Shown piece by piece: positions 8,425-16,989 of a stretch of DNA of 41,010 nt (the first letter of the stretch is position 1; each line of letters starts with the position of its first letter). A program made the position numbers and the translations under genes. The notes beneath the pieces are model-generated. The model made no database searches. It was not told where the DNA came from and saw only the letters and a program-made list of their open reading frames with translations. The stretch comes from an uncultured Gemmiger sp. (GTDB lineage Bacteria; Bacillota; Clostridia; Oscillospirales; Ruminococcaceae), in NCBI GenBank assembly GCA_944382835.1, contig CALWNP010000021.1:1-41010 (forward strand). Reading direction: 5' to 3'.

Positions 8425-9852
8425 TCACTGGTCGTCCTGCTGAGCATGGCGGCGGACCACTTCCTCCCGCATGGCGGGCAGTTTCTTTTCCAGATCAAAC
8501 TGGGTAAAGACCAGGAACATAATCAGGTTGATTGCCACCGGCAGCCAGTTGCCGATGCCGTAAATGGCCATCCGCATGGAATTGCTGGCCACCGCCAGGG
8601 TGGCGTCGTAGCCGCCCAGGGCCAGGAAAGCCGCCAGCACCACCGAGCTCAGGCCGCTGCCCACCTTGTTGCCGAAGCCGATGGCACCGGAAGAGACAGC
8701 CACCAGTTTTTTGTCATATTTCCATTCGTTGTAGTCCACGGCCATGGCCAGCAGCACCCCGTACAGGCACATCAGCGGGATCTGCACAAAGCTGCCGATC
8801 AGGCTGGTGGCGACGTACACCGGGAAGTTGGTGGGCAGGATGCCGCGGATGGCGGCCGGGATCACCGCGCCGATCAGGCCAAAGTTGATGGTGCGCTTGA
8901 CCCCCAGTTTGCTGATGATGGGGCTGGACAGGGCAAACCCGACGATGGTGGCCACCAGGCCGCCGGCCCCGATGAGGCCCACCAGGTTGTCATTGCCGAA
9001 AATCCACTTGCAGTAGTAGGTGCCGGAGGCGGAGGACATGCCGTTGGTGACCGAGGTGATCAGGTTGAACAGCAGCACGATGATCCAGTACTTGTTGCGG
9101 AACAGCATGGAAACAGCGTCCTTGAAGGGCACGTTTTCCTCTTCCTCCTGCTGTTTTTGCTGGGCCGCGTTGCTGTCGGTCAGATCACTCACAAACACCG
9201 CCTTGCTCCCGTTGCGGTAGCACAGCAGCAGAAGCAGCAGCACCGCCAGACCCAGGATCACGCCGTACTTGATCCAGGCCGCCTGGGTGCCGCCCAGCAG
9301 GTTGGTCAGGGGAATGGTGAAGATGGCAACGATCATCCCGGCGCCATAGTTGCCGACAGCCCGGACCACACCCATGTTGCTGCGCTCCTGCTGGCTGTTG
9401 GTGCGCACCACCATAATGGCGGAGAAGGGGGTGCCGATCATGGTCAGGATCACGGCGGACAGCAGAACGTTGGTGACCAGCACATAGGCCAGTCCCACCA
9501 TCTGCCCGGCACCGGCTGGCACCGTGAACACCAGCACCATGATGAGGGCGGCGGGAATCATCATCCGCAGCATCCATTTATAGTACTTGCGGTTGCCGCC
9601 CTTGGAGTGTTCGATCACGTTGCCGAACCAGATGTCGGTCAGGGCGTCGATGACCTTGGCGATGGCCATGACCACACCCACGGCGCCCACCGCCAGGCCG
9701 ACCTTATCGGTATAGAAATAGGTGAGCTGCCCCACCACATTGGCCATCAGGCCCTGGGCAAACTGGCCGGAAAAATCCGCCAGATAATCCCGCTTGCGCA
9801 TCACCCGCTGGAATCCGTCCTTGTCCAGTCCGAGCTGTTTGGTTGTTTGCAT
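8425..9852 (-). CDS. GPH-family (MelB-like) sugar:cation symporter
   Basis: 475-residue integral membrane protein with about 12 hydrophobic helices, belonging to the glycoside-pentoside-hexuronide:cation symporter family. The N-terminal stretch RKRDYLADFSGQFAQGL and the TDIWFGNVIEHSKGG loop (family pattern D-P..G...D after helix 2) support the call. A charged cytoplasmic loop (QQKQQEEEE) lies in the middle, as is usual between helices 6 and 7. It probably imports the oligosaccharide or glycoside that the flanking GH2, GH39 and GH3 enzymes cleave, using Na+ or H+. AGGAAAC precedes the ATG. Gap to the upstream GH2 gene is 39 bases. The transported sugar is not known; xylosides or galactosides fit the neighbours. 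Confidence 0.9.
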   Translation of the reverse strand: MQTTKQLGLDKDGFQRVMRKRDYLADFSGQFAQGLMANVVGQLTYFYTDKVGLAVGAVGVVMAIAKVIDALTDIWFGNVIEHSKGGNRKYYKWMLRMMIPAALIMVLVFTVPAGAGQMVGLAYVLVTNVLLSAVILTMIGTPFSAIMVVRTNSQQERSNMGVVRAVGNYGAGMIVAIFTIPLTNLLGGTQAAWIKYGVILGLAVLLLLLLCYRNGSKAVFVSDLTDSNAAQQKQQEEEENVPFKDAVSMLFRNKYWIIVLLFNLITSVTNGMSSASGTYYCKWIFGNDNLVGLIGAGGLVATIVGFALSSPIISKLGVKRTINFGLIGAVIPAAIRGILPTNFPVYVATSLIGSFVQIPLMCLYGVLLAMAVDYNEWKYDKKLVAVSSGAIGFGNKVGSGLSSVVLAAFLALGGYDATLAVASNSMRMAIYGIGNWLPVAINLIMFLVFTQFDLEKKLPAMREEVVRRHAQQDDQ

Positions 9853-9891
9853 CTTGTTTCCTCCTTCTTCTCTCCTGGGGAACCGCCGGGC

Positions 9892-12384
9892 TCAGCGAGC
9901 CTGGGGCATCGGTTCCACCGTCACGGTAATCTGTTCTTCGGGCAGTCCCTCCGCCTTGACCGTCAGGGTCAGGGGGCCGGGTTCGGTGCCGGCCCGCAGC
10001 ACAGCCATGCCCTCTCCGTCGTAGGTGATCCAGCGGCCGTCCCGGTAGCTGCCCTCGCTGCTGGGGTTGGCGCTGCCGGACCCCTGCAGGGTCCCGGCGC
10101 CCGTGGTGCTCAGGGTGATTTCCACCGGCACAAAGCGGTTCCAGTTTCCCCGGGCATCCACCGGGCGGATCTGCACAAAGGCCAGCGACTGTCCGTCCGC
10201 CGGCAGGGCGGTGCGGTCGGCGGTCAGGGACAGGGCCGCCGGGGCATCCGCCGTGACCAGCTCGGTCCGGCCGGCCTCGGCGCCGTCCAGGTAGCTGACC
10301 GCCGTGAGGGTGCCGGGGGTATAGGGCAGGGTCCAGGTGGCGGCAAAGGACTGGATCTTCTGCCGTCCCAGGCTTTTGCCGTTCAAAAAGAGCTCTGCCT
10401 CCTCGGCGTTGGCGTACACATCCACCAGGGTTTCCCGTCCCTCGCATCCGGGCCAGGTCCAGCTGGCGATGTTGTCCTTCCACATCCAGGGGGTGCGGGG
10501 GCAGTGGGCGGTGTCCCGATCGGGCCGCAGCACCCCGATGGCCGGGCCGTGTCCCAGCCGGTACACCGCCTGCCGCAGATAGCTGATGGGCTTGCGGGTT
10601 CCCAGGATGTCCAGATCCCCGATGCCCGCCAGCCGGTCGGGCCAGTGGGCCGAGAAGTTGGCCGCCCCGTCATAGTGGAAGATGCCGCATCCGGCCTCTC
10701 CCAGATAATCATAGCCGGTCCAGGTCATATCGCCCAGCACCTGGGGATTGCGCTCCACCACATCCCACAGCCGCACAATGTCGGCGGGGAAGGTCTCGGT
10801 GCCCAGAATCATCCGGTCGGGGTGCCGGGCCAGGTCCACCTCATGCCGGGCAGTGAGGTAGTTGTACCCGGTGATGTCGGTGGCCACGGCGGGCTCCTCC
10901 AGCAGCTCGTCCATGATGGGTCCGGTGGCGATGGCATCGGCCAGCGGCCCCTGCATCACCATGGCCATGCCGTTGACGGCGTCCATCCCGGCGCCTTCCC
11001 CGCCCGCGGCGGGCTGCTGCATGGCGGCCAGCTGTTCGGGGGTCATGCTGGTGGCCTGACAGAGCATCTCCCCCATCCGGTCCGCCCCGGCCACCAGTCC
11101 GTTGAGGGCGCAGGTGGTAAAGCGGGTGGGGTCGGCGGCCTTGAAGGCCCTGTGCACTTCCCGGGCCAGATTGGTGCCTGATGGGGTGCTGATCTCGGGG
11201 ATCTCGTTGCCGGTGACATAGATCACCACGCTGGGATGGTTGTAATCCTTCTCGGTCATCCGGCGCACATCCTGCCGCCAGTGTTCGGGGAAGAAATTGG
11301 CGTAATCCCGGGGGTTCTTGGTGCGGGTCCAGAGATCGCTGAGCTCGTCCAGCACATACATGCCCAGGGCATCGCAGGCCTCCAGCATGGCCCGGCTCAT
11401 GGGATGGTGGGCACTGCGCAGGCAGTTGAAGCCCGCCTCCTTCAGCTGGCGGCAGCGGCGCCGCTCGGCGTCGGGGAAGGTGGCTGCCCCCAGCAGACCG
11501 TTGTCGTGGTGGATGCAGGACCCCCGCAGTTTCACCGGCTGCCCGTTCACCAGCAGCCCCTGCCCGGGCACCAGCGCCAGGGTGCGGATGCCGAAAGTCA
11601 GCTCCGTCCGGTCGGTTTCCTCCCCTTCCACCGTCAGCACCGCCGTGCAGCGGTAGAGGTCGGGGGTCTCGGCGCTCCAGGGCCGGGGATGGGCCACCGA
11701 CAGCCGCAGCTGCAAGGGGGTATCCTGGCCGGGCAGCAGCTGCACCGGCAGGGTCTCCCGGGCGACAACCTCTCCTTCGGGGCTTTGCACCGTCACCGCC
11801 AGACTTCCCTTGGCCTGGGCAGTGAGCCGGTTGTGGACCGGCAGGTCCAGACGCAGCACCGCGATCTGCGGGGTCAGCGTTTCGGTGGTGATCCGCAGGC
11901 TGTCCGGCAGCAGGCAGGCTTTCCCGCCCACCCAGACATTCACCGGCCGGTACAACCCGGCGCCGCTGTACCAGCGGCTGGACTGCTCCTCGCTGAGCAC
12001 CTCCACCTTGAGCTCGTTGGCCTCGCCGGTCCGGACCCGGCCGGTGAGGTCCAGCATCGTCTCGCCATAGGGATTCACACTGGTGGCCAGCCGTTCCCCG
12101 TCGAAAAAGATCCGCCCCCGGTCGGCAATGCCCTCAAACTGCAGCAGCACCGTCTTTCCGGCCCACTCCGCCGGGACCTGCCACTGCTTGAGGTAGGTAT
12201 AACAGCCGCCGGGATAAAACCCGGTCTGGTGGGCGTTGGCCGTTCCGGGGGTGCGGGGTTGCTCCACCATGGCATCGTGGGGCAGGTCCACCCGGCGCAC
12301 CCGGTCCCCGCCCAGGAAGAGATCCATCAGGGTCAGGGTTCCCGGCGCAAACTGCCAATCCTGATCCAACGTATGTTTTTCCAT
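9892..12384 (-). CDS. Family 2 glycoside hydrolase (beta-galactosidase-like)
   Basis: 830-residue enzyme and first gene of the four-gene glycan operon. The order is an N-terminal jelly-roll sugar-binding domain (about 1-160), an Ig-like domain (about 160-275), a TIM barrel (about 280-560), then C-terminal beta domains of the DUF4982/Ig-like type. The acid/base is E394 in IYVTGNEIPEIS and the nucleophile is E530 in MILGTETFPAD. No signal peptide is seen, so it is cytoplasmic. The ATG at 12384 follows AAAGGAGG; a longer frame starting at 12447 runs across the promoter and is rejected. Beta-galactosidase activity is the commonest for this layout, but related GH2 enzymes act on other beta-glycosides. 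Expression is probably AraC-activated (see 12409-12470). Confidence 0.9.
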   Translation of the reverse strand: MEKHTLDQDWQFAPGTLTLMDLFLGGDRVRRVDLPHDAMVEQPRTPGTANAHQTGFYPGGCYTYLKQWQVPAEWAGKTVLLQFEGIADRGRIFFDGERLATSVNPYGETMLDLTGRVRTGEANELKVEVLSEEQSSRWYSGAGLYRPVNVWVGGKACLLPDSLRITTETLTPQIAVLRLDLPVHNRLTAQAKGSLAVTVQSPEGEVVARETLPVQLLPGQDTPLQLRLSVAHPRPWSAETPDLYRCTAVLTVEGEETDRTELTFGIRTLALVPGQGLLVNGQPVKLRGSCIHHDNGLLGAATFPDAERRRCRQLKEAGFNCLRSAHHPMSRAMLEACDALGMYVLDELSDLWTRTKNPRDYANFFPEHWRQDVRRMTEKDYNHPSVVIYVTGNEIPEISTPSGTNLAREVHRAFKAADPTRFTTCALNGLVAGADRMGEMLCQATSMTPEQLAAMQQPAAGGEGAGMDAVNGMAMVMQGPLADAIATGPIMDELLEEPAVATDITGYNYLTARHEVDLARHPDRMILGTETFPADIVRLWDVVERNPQVLGDMTWTGYDYLGEAGCGIFHYDGAANFSAHWPDRLAGIGDLDILGTRKPISYLRQAVYRLGHGPAIGVLRPDRDTAHCPRTPWMWKDNIASWTWPGCEGRETLVDVYANAEEAELFLNGKSLGRQKIQSFAATWTLPYTPGTLTAVSYLDGAEAGRTELVTADAPAALSLTADRTALPADGQSLAFVQIRPVDARGNWNRFVPVEITLSTTGAGTLQGSGSANPSSEGSYRDGRWITYDGEGMAVLRAGTEPGPLTLTVKAEGLPEEQITVTVEPMPQAR

Positions 12385-12408
12385 GACGTCCTCCTTTTTG
12401 CTTTCATT

Positions 12409-12470
12409 GGTCCCAGTATAGTCCCTGCCCGCCCTCAAATATTGCAAAAAATGATACGGTATTGTAAAAT
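12409..12470. promoter_or_regulatory. GH2 operon promoter and AraC operator, with divergent regulator promoter
   Basis: Minus strand: TATACT -10 (12415-12420) inside GGTCCCAGTATAG (12409-12421, plus-strand spelling), without a good -35. Two half-sites in direct repeat, ATTGCAAAAA (12441-12450) and ATTGTAAAAT (12461-12470), are 20 bases apart, and the first lies exactly 20 bases upstream of the -10. The same elements also read as a plus-strand promoter, TTGCAA (12442-12447), a 17-base spacer and TAAAAT (12465-12470), for the regulator gene at 12505. Binding would then activate the operon and repress the regulator. The same design recurs at 15126-15187. Confidence 0.6.
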
Positions 12471-12504
12471 AAAGTCATTTCTTCCACAAACCGGAGGGTC
12501 TGCC

Positions 12505-13692
12505 ATGATTGAGATCTATGTCACAAACTGCAGTGCGCTGTTTTACCGGGCCACCGGGATTCCGGTTTCCTGCTACAACAAGGAGGGGGAATGCGAGGTC
12601 CAGTACCCCATGCTCCCCAGCCGGACCGTGCTGGCCTGTTATCCCCTGTCCCGCGTCAGCCGCAGTCCCGACGCCATAACCACCCCCTCCCAGGCCTTTT
12701 ACGGCTGCATCACCCTGCCCGACGGCTGCCATGTCATCCTGGGACCGACCTACAATCTGCCCTATTCCGACAGTCTGGTCACCAGTTTTATGCAGGAGAC
12801 CTACATTCCCGCCGACCAGCGCAAAGACGCCGAACAGGTGCTGATGAACACCCCGACGGTGGGGTACAACCAGTTTTTGGACCGGCTGGTGTTTCTGCAC
12901 TACTGCCTCAACGGGGAAATTGTGGACCCCTTCGCCCACTTCCAGGTGACGGGGCAGCGGCAGGCTCTGGCAAAGGTGGCCGAGGAGCACCTGGAAACCC
13001 AGGAAACCGGCCGGTTCCACAACACCTATCTCTGGGAGCAGAACTTTTATGCGCTGATCCGCAGCGGCAACCGCAACCGGCTGCTGCAGTTTCTGGAACG
13101 GACGCCGCTGGCCGGGGCGCGGGCGGGCAAGATGGCGGACACTCCGCTGCGCCAGGCCAAGAACCAGTTCATCGGCACCGTGACCAAAGTCGGAATGCTG
13201 GCGGGCATCCCCGGGGGGATGGATGTGGAGCTGGTCTATCAGCTCATCGACAGCTACTCCCGGGAGTGCGAATGTGCCGCCACGGTGGCCCAGGTGGACC
13301 AGCTCTATCTGACCATGGCATTTGATTTTTGCCGGCGCCTGGAACAGCTGCGCCTGCCCAAGGGAATTTCCCAGGAGGTATACGCCTGCATGTGCTACAT
13401 CCGCGACCACACCAACGAGCCCATCCGGCTGGAGCAGGTGGCCGCTGCGGCGGGGCGCAGCGTCTCCTACCTGACCCGCAAGTTCCGGGCGGAAACCGGC
13501 TGGACCGTCGGGGAATTCATCACCCACAGCAAGCTGGAGGATGCCGCCAACCTGCTGTGTTATTCCGACCGCAGCCTGTCCGAGATCAGCAATTATCTGG
13601 GCTTTTCCAGCCAGAGCTATTTCCAGAACCAGTTCAAAAAGCAGTACGGCATCACCCCCGCCCGCTACAGGCGGCAGCACCACCAGCTCTGA
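12505..13692 (+). CDS. AraC-family transcriptional regulator of the GH2 operon
   Basis: 395-residue regulator with a sensor region of about 290 residues and a C-terminal AraC DNA-binding domain. The first helix pair is around RLEQVAAAAGRSVSYLTRKF; the second around LSEISNYLGFSSQSYFQNQF, followed by GITPARYRR. The sensor resembles that of the regulator at 130-1365 in length and layout. The ATG at 12505 has GGAGGG 6 bases upstream; open sequence further upstream is antisense to the GH2 gene and not coding. It diverges from the GH2 operon with 120 bases between them and very likely activates it, and probably also the GH1 gene at 15095. Ligand unknown, presumably the imported oligosaccharide or a product. 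Confidence 0.9.
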   Translation: MIEIYVTNCSALFYRATGIPVSCYNKEGECEVQYPMLPSRTVLACYPLSRVSRSPDAITTPSQAFYGCITLPDGCHVILGPTYNLPYSDSLVTSFMQETYIPADQRKDAEQVLMNTPTVGYNQFLDRLVFLHYCLNGEIVDPFAHFQVTGQRQALAKVAEEHLETQETGRFHNTYLWEQNFYALIRSGNRNRLLQFLERTPLAGARAGKMADTPLRQAKNQFIGTVTKVGMLAGIPGGMDVELVYQLIDSYSRECECAATVAQVDQLYLTMAFDFCRRLEQLRLPKGISQEVYACMCYIRDHTNEPIRLEQVAAAAGRSVSYLTRKFRAETGWTVGEFITHSKLEDAANLLCYSDRSLSEISNYLGFSSQSYFQNQFKKQYGITPARYRRQHHQL

Positions 13693-13696
13693 GAGA

Positions 13697-13733
13697 CAAA
13701 AAGGCCCCCTGCCGCCCAAAAGGCAGCAGAGGG
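13697..13733 (-). terminator. Terminator of the GH1 gene
   Basis: On the minus strand a 12-base stem (13733-13722 with 13716-13705, including two G-U pairs) and a 5-base loop is followed by a run of T (13697-13702 are CAAAAA on the plus strand). It lies about 35 bases past the GH1 stop and directly after the convergent AraC gene. Confidence 0.75.
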
Positions 13734-13769
13734 TCGGATGATTCGGGGAGAACCCGGTTTTTCGGGGCG

Positions 13770-15095
13770 TCAAACGCCGTTGCGGCGGATGACTTCGGCA
13801 TACCAGGCGGCAGAATCCTTGGGGATCCGCCGTTGGGTGGGATAGTCCACATAGACCAGCCCGAACCGCTTGTCATAGCCTTCCGCCCACTCGAAGTTGT
13901 CCAGCAGGGACCAGTAGCAGTAGCCGATCAGGTCAGCCCCTTCCTCGGCAGCCCGCTGCAGCCCGGTGAGATACCGCTGCAAGAAGTCGATGCGCTGGGG
14001 ATCGTGGACCTTGCCGTCCGTCATCACAAAATCGGTGTTGGCCATGCCGTTTTCGGTCACCAGCAGCGGCAGCCCGTACCGCTCGCCCAGGAAACGGACC
14101 GCCCAGTACAGGGCATCCGGCGTGATGGGCCATCCCATGGAGGTGCGGGGCATGCCCGGATAAACCGCCGGGTTGGGGCCGGTGTACTCGTCATAGTCGT
14201 TGGACTGGTAACAGTTGAAACCGAAAAAGTCCAGCGGCTGGTGGATCACCGCCAGGTCCTGGGAGCTCAGTGCCTGTTCCAGCCCGGCCGGTGCCTTGCC
14301 CAGCACCATGGGATCAGCCCACCAGGAAAAATGGCTGAAGAAGGGCTGTTCCGGGAAGGTCAGTGCCCGTGCCGCCGCGATGGCTTCCTCAGTTTCCTCG
14401 GCAGGCAGATAGACCGCGCCGTTCAGCGCCATCCCGATCTTGGGCGGGGTTTTAGCCCGGGCGCGGATCACCTGCACCGCCTTGCCGTGGGCCAGCAGGC
14501 AGTTGCGGGTCAGCACCGCCAGATTGGCAAACATTTCGGGCAGCGGCTTGTCCAGCGTCTTTTCAAAGGGGGCATGGACACCGGTCACATAGCCGTTGCC
14601 GATGAAACAGGCCGGCTCGTTGATGGTCATCCAGTACCGGACCTGGTCGGACAGGGCATCCACCACAACCCCCACATACTCGGCAAAGGCATCGGCCACC
14701 GCCGGGTTGTGCCAGCCTCCCTGCTCGTGCATCCACATGGGCAGGTTCCAGTGGAACAGAGTGCACAGCGGCTCAATCCCCGCGGCCCGCAGCTCCGCCA
14801 CCAGGCTGCGGTAGAAGTCCAGTCCCTTTTCATTGACCACCCCCGGAGCCGGCATCACCCGGGGCCAGCTCACCGAAAAGCGGTAGCTCTTGAGCCCCAT
14901 CTCCTTCATCAGGGCCACATCCTCCCGATACCGGTGGTAATGGTCACAGGCCACATTGCCGTTCTCGCCGTGCTGCACATGGCCGTCACTCAGCGCGTCC
15001 CAGATGCCGGGGCCCTTGCCATCCTCCGCATAGGCACCCTCGACCTGATAGGCTGCACTGGCAGCCCCCCACAAAAATGATTTCGGAAATGGCAT
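13770..15095 (-). CDS. Family 1 glycoside hydrolase, beta-glucosidase
   Basis: 441-residue single-domain TIM-barrel enzyme that hydrolyses beta-glucosides or beta-galactosides. Usual length for bacterial BglA. It begins with the GH1 signature FLWGAASAAYQVEGA, has acid/base E160 in TINEP and nucleophile E348 in LLVTENG. The family motif FHWDLP is FHWNLP here (about 114-119), a mild variation. No phospho-beta-glucosidase pairing with a PTS is visible, so an unphosphorylated substrate is more likely. The ATG at 15095 follows GGGAG; open sequence extending upstream to 15278 crosses the promoter and is rejected. It has its own promoter (15126-15187) closely matching the GH2 operon promoter. Confidence 0.93.
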   Translation of the reverse strand: MPFPKSFLWGAASAAYQVEGAYAEDGKGPGIWDALSDGHVQHGENGNVACDHYHRYREDVALMKEMGLKSYRFSVSWPRVMPAPGVVNEKGLDFYRSLVAELRAAGIEPLCTLFHWNLPMWMHEQGGWHNPAVADAFAEYVGVVVDALSDQVRYWMTINEPACFIGNGYVTGVHAPFEKTLDKPLPEMFANLAVLTRNCLLAHGKAVQVIRARAKTPPKIGMALNGAVYLPAEETEEAIAAARALTFPEQPFFSHFSWWADPMVLGKAPAGLEQALSSQDLAVIHQPLDFFGFNCYQSNDYDEYTGPNPAVYPGMPRTSMGWPITPDALYWAVRFLGERYGLPLLVTENGMANTDFVMTDGKVHDPQRIDFLQRYLTGLQRAAEEGADLIGYCYWSLLDNFEWAEGYDKRFGLVYVDYPTQRRIPKDSAAWYAEVIRRNGV

Positions 15096-15125
15096 TGTCC
15101 TGACTCCCTTCCTGGTTGGTTCTGT

Positions 15126-15187
15126 GGTTCCAGTATAGCAGAATTTCCCGGCCGGGAATTGTAAAATCCGACTTCTTTTTATAAAAT
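15126..15187 (-). promoter_or_regulatory. GH1 promoter with the same AraC operator as the GH2 operon
   Basis: Plus-strand spelling: GGTTCCAGTATAG (15126-15138) contains the minus-strand -10 TATACT (15132-15137) and matches 12 of 13 bases of the GH2 promoter. Half-sites ATTGTAAAAT (15158-15167) and TTTATAAAAT (15178-15187) are 20 bases apart, and the nearer one is 20 bases from the -10, as at the GH2 promoter. This supports shared control by the regulator at 12505-13692. Confidence 0.65.
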
Positions 15188-15246
15188 CCGGTGAACGTTT
15201 TTCCTGCCTGGCTGCGGGCGGAGAACTTCTTTGGGGTTGTCCCGGA

Positions 15247-15840
15247 TCACAGCAGATCCCCCAGCGAGAGCTGGCCATCCTCGCTGCTGTGTTCCAGCGC
15301 CGGGGGCTCTACCGTCAGCAGCTGCAGGGCGGCCTGGTCATCGGTGAGCCAGGGGCGGACCTGGTCCTGGGTCAGGATCAGCGGCATCCGGTCATGGATC
15401 TGCTTCACCGTGGCATTGGGTGCGGTGGTCAGCACCACAAAGCGGTCCTCCCCCTCCACATTGTCATAAATCCCGGCCAGATACAGCGGCTGGTCCGGGA
15501 TCCGGAACAGATATTTGTGCTTCGCGGCGTCCCATTCATAGTAGCCGCTGGCGGGGATCACACAGCGCTGGGCGGCCATGCTCCGGCGGAACATGGGTTT
15601 GTCGCAGACCGTCTCTGCCCGGGCGTTGATCATCAGCCCGCCCCGCCAGCCGGGAATGCCCCAGCGCTGAAATTCCGCCACCACCTTGTCCCCGCTGGCC
15701 ACCAGAACCGGCGCGACGGCGGTGGGGGCAATCTCCCCGCTCACCGGGCCCTCCGGCCCACGGCTGTGGCGCCGGGCGTTTTGGACAATCTGGCGCAGGG
15801 TCTGGTATTTTTCTGTGGAAAACTGATAGCGGCCACACAT
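15247..15840 (-). CDS. SRAP-domain protein (HMCES/YedK family), abasic-site shield
   Basis: 197-residue protein of the SRAP family, which covalently binds abasic sites in single-stranded DNA through Cys2 and protects them during replication. The features needed are present: MCGRY at the N-terminus (Cys2 exposed after Met removal), MINARAET, SGYYEW with the catalytic Glu, and IHDRMPLIL with the catalytic His. GAGGAGG precedes the ATG. It is monocistronic: its promoter lies at 15874-15902 and its neighbours are sugar genes with no functional link. The open frame continues upstream to 16920 but is antisense to the next gene and lacks coding character there. Confidence 0.93.
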   Translation of the reverse strand: MCGRYQFSTEKYQTLRQIVQNARRHSRGPEGPVSGEIAPTAVAPVLVASGDKVVAEFQRWGIPGWRGGLMINARAETVCDKPMFRRSMAAQRCVIPASGYYEWDAAKHKYLFRIPDQPLYLAGIYDNVEGEDRFVVLTTAPNATVKQIHDRMPLILTQDQVRPWLTDDQAALQLLTVEPPALEHSSEDGQLSLGDLL

Positions 15841-15873
15841 GGTTTTTTGCCTCCTCTCCCCTGTCTTACCGAT

Positions 15874-15902
15874 AGTGTATCTCTTTTTGGCCGGAATGCC
15901 AA
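15874..15902 (-). promoter_or_regulatory. Promoter of the SRAP gene
   Basis: Minus strand TTGGCA (15897-15902), a 17-base spacer and TACACT (15874-15879), about 35 bases upstream of the SRAP start codon. This is a reasonable vegetative sigma promoter. Confidence 0.55.
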
Positions 15903-16002
15903 CGGGCAACGGCCAGGATTTCCCGAAATTTTTACCGGCGCCGCCTTCTTTATGCAGGCGCAGGGGCAACAAGGGATGGTACTTTCCTTTTGTCCGGGTC
16001 CA

Positions 16003-16011
16003 TGATACAAT
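16003..16011 (+). promoter_or_regulatory. Extended -10 promoter of the PocR-type regulator
   Basis: TGATACAAT (16003-16011) matches an extended -10 (TGnTATAAT). No good -35 is seen. It lies 39 bases upstream of the ATG at 16051. Confidence 0.45.
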
Positions 16012-16050
16012 TTTGCTGTATTCATCCAGCAACATCCGCGAGGTGATCCC

Positions 16051-16893
16051 ATGACGCCGATCTTCAATCTGGACAAACTGCAAAGCCTGCTGCACGACTT
16101 TTACGCCCTGGCCAAAATCCGCATCACCATCTTTGACGATGAGTTTCACGAGCTGACCGCCTATCCCCAGGCCATCCCCTGCTTCTGTCAGATGGTGCGG
16201 TCCTCCTCCCGGGGCATCGATGCCTGTGCCGGCTGTGACCGCGCCGCGGCCGCCCGGGCAGCCCAGACCCACGACACCTGCATCTACACCTGCCACGCCG
16301 GGCTCACCGAGGCGGTCACCCCGCTGTACATCGAGGACATTCCCATCGGCTACCTCTTCTTCGGCCACATCTTTTCCTATGCCGACCCTCGGGAGGGGGA
16401 ACGGCGGATCCGCAGCCTCTGCCGGGAACTCCCGGTGGACCCCGATGCCCTGCTCCGCACCTGTGACGAGCTCCCCCATCTGTCCCGGGAGTACATCCAG
16501 TCCGCCACCCAGATCTTCCATGCGGTGGCCTCCTACCTGGTGCTGGAGCGGATGGCGGTGCTGCACGGGGACAAGCTGGCCATCCAGCTCAAGAGCTACC
16601 TCTCCGCCCACTACGCCGACACCCGCAAGGTCACTGCTCTGGCCTTGTGCCGGGAGCTGGGCATCGGCAAGACCCAGCTCTACCAGCTGGCCAACCGGGT
16701 CTACGGCCGGGGAATCTCCCAGCAGATCCGCAAAATGCGGATTGACCGGGCTAGGGCCATGCTGGCGGAGGCCCCCCGGGCCAGCATCGCCGAGGTGGCC
16801 AGCGCCTGCGGCTTCAGCGACTACAACTACTTCATCTCGGTCTTTTCCAAAGAGGTGGGCTGCTCCCCCGGCGCCTACCGGCGGAAGCTGTGA
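16051..16893 (+). CDS. PocR-domain AraC-family regulator
   Basis: 280-residue regulator. Residues about 5-165 form a PocR-type sensory domain: it starts LQSLLHDFYALAKIRITIFD, carries Cys residues in CFCQM, CAGCDRA and YTCHAGL, and has IEDIPIGYLFFGHIF. PocR domains bind small metabolites; in the founding protein this is linked to 1,2-propanediol use. The C-terminal 100 residues are an AraC DNA-binding domain, with IAEVASACGFSDYNYFISVF as second helix pair. GAGGTG lies upstream of the ATG. It converges on the sugar isomerase/kinase/aldolase operon at 16990-21701 and is its likely regulator, though this is inferred from position only. Confidence 0.88.
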   Translation: MTPIFNLDKLQSLLHDFYALAKIRITIFDDEFHELTAYPQAIPCFCQMVRSSSRGIDACAGCDRAAAARAAQTHDTCIYTCHAGLTEAVTPLYIEDIPIGYLFFGHIFSYADPREGERRIRSLCRELPVDPDALLRTCDELPHLSREYIQSATQIFHAVASYLVLERMAVLHGDKLAIQLKSYLSAHYADTRKVTALALCRELGIGKTQLYQLANRVYGRGISQQIRKMRIDRARAMLAEAPRASIAEVASACGFSDYNYFISVFSKEVGCSPGAYRRKL

Positions 16894-16934
16894 CCGGGTG
16901 GCTTTCGTCAAAAACGACATCCCGATTTTGCCAA

Positions 16935-16977
16935 AAGGAGGCGCCCTCCGAACGAGGACGCCTCCTTGCCTTGTTTT
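16935..16977. terminator. Shared hairpin terminator between convergent genes
   Basis: AAGGAGGCG (16935-16943) pairs with CGCCTCCTT (16959-16967), followed by a T-rich tract to 16977. On the minus strand it is followed by TTTT, so it can also end the aldolase operon. Confidence 0.75.
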
Positions 16978-16989
16978 TGGGGAAAACCG

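Noticed and set aside
15841-16920. Extension of the SRAP protein upstream to about 557 residues
   Set aside because: The SRAP family requires MCGRY at the N-terminus with Cys2 exposed. The upstream part is antisense to the PocR regulator and not coding.
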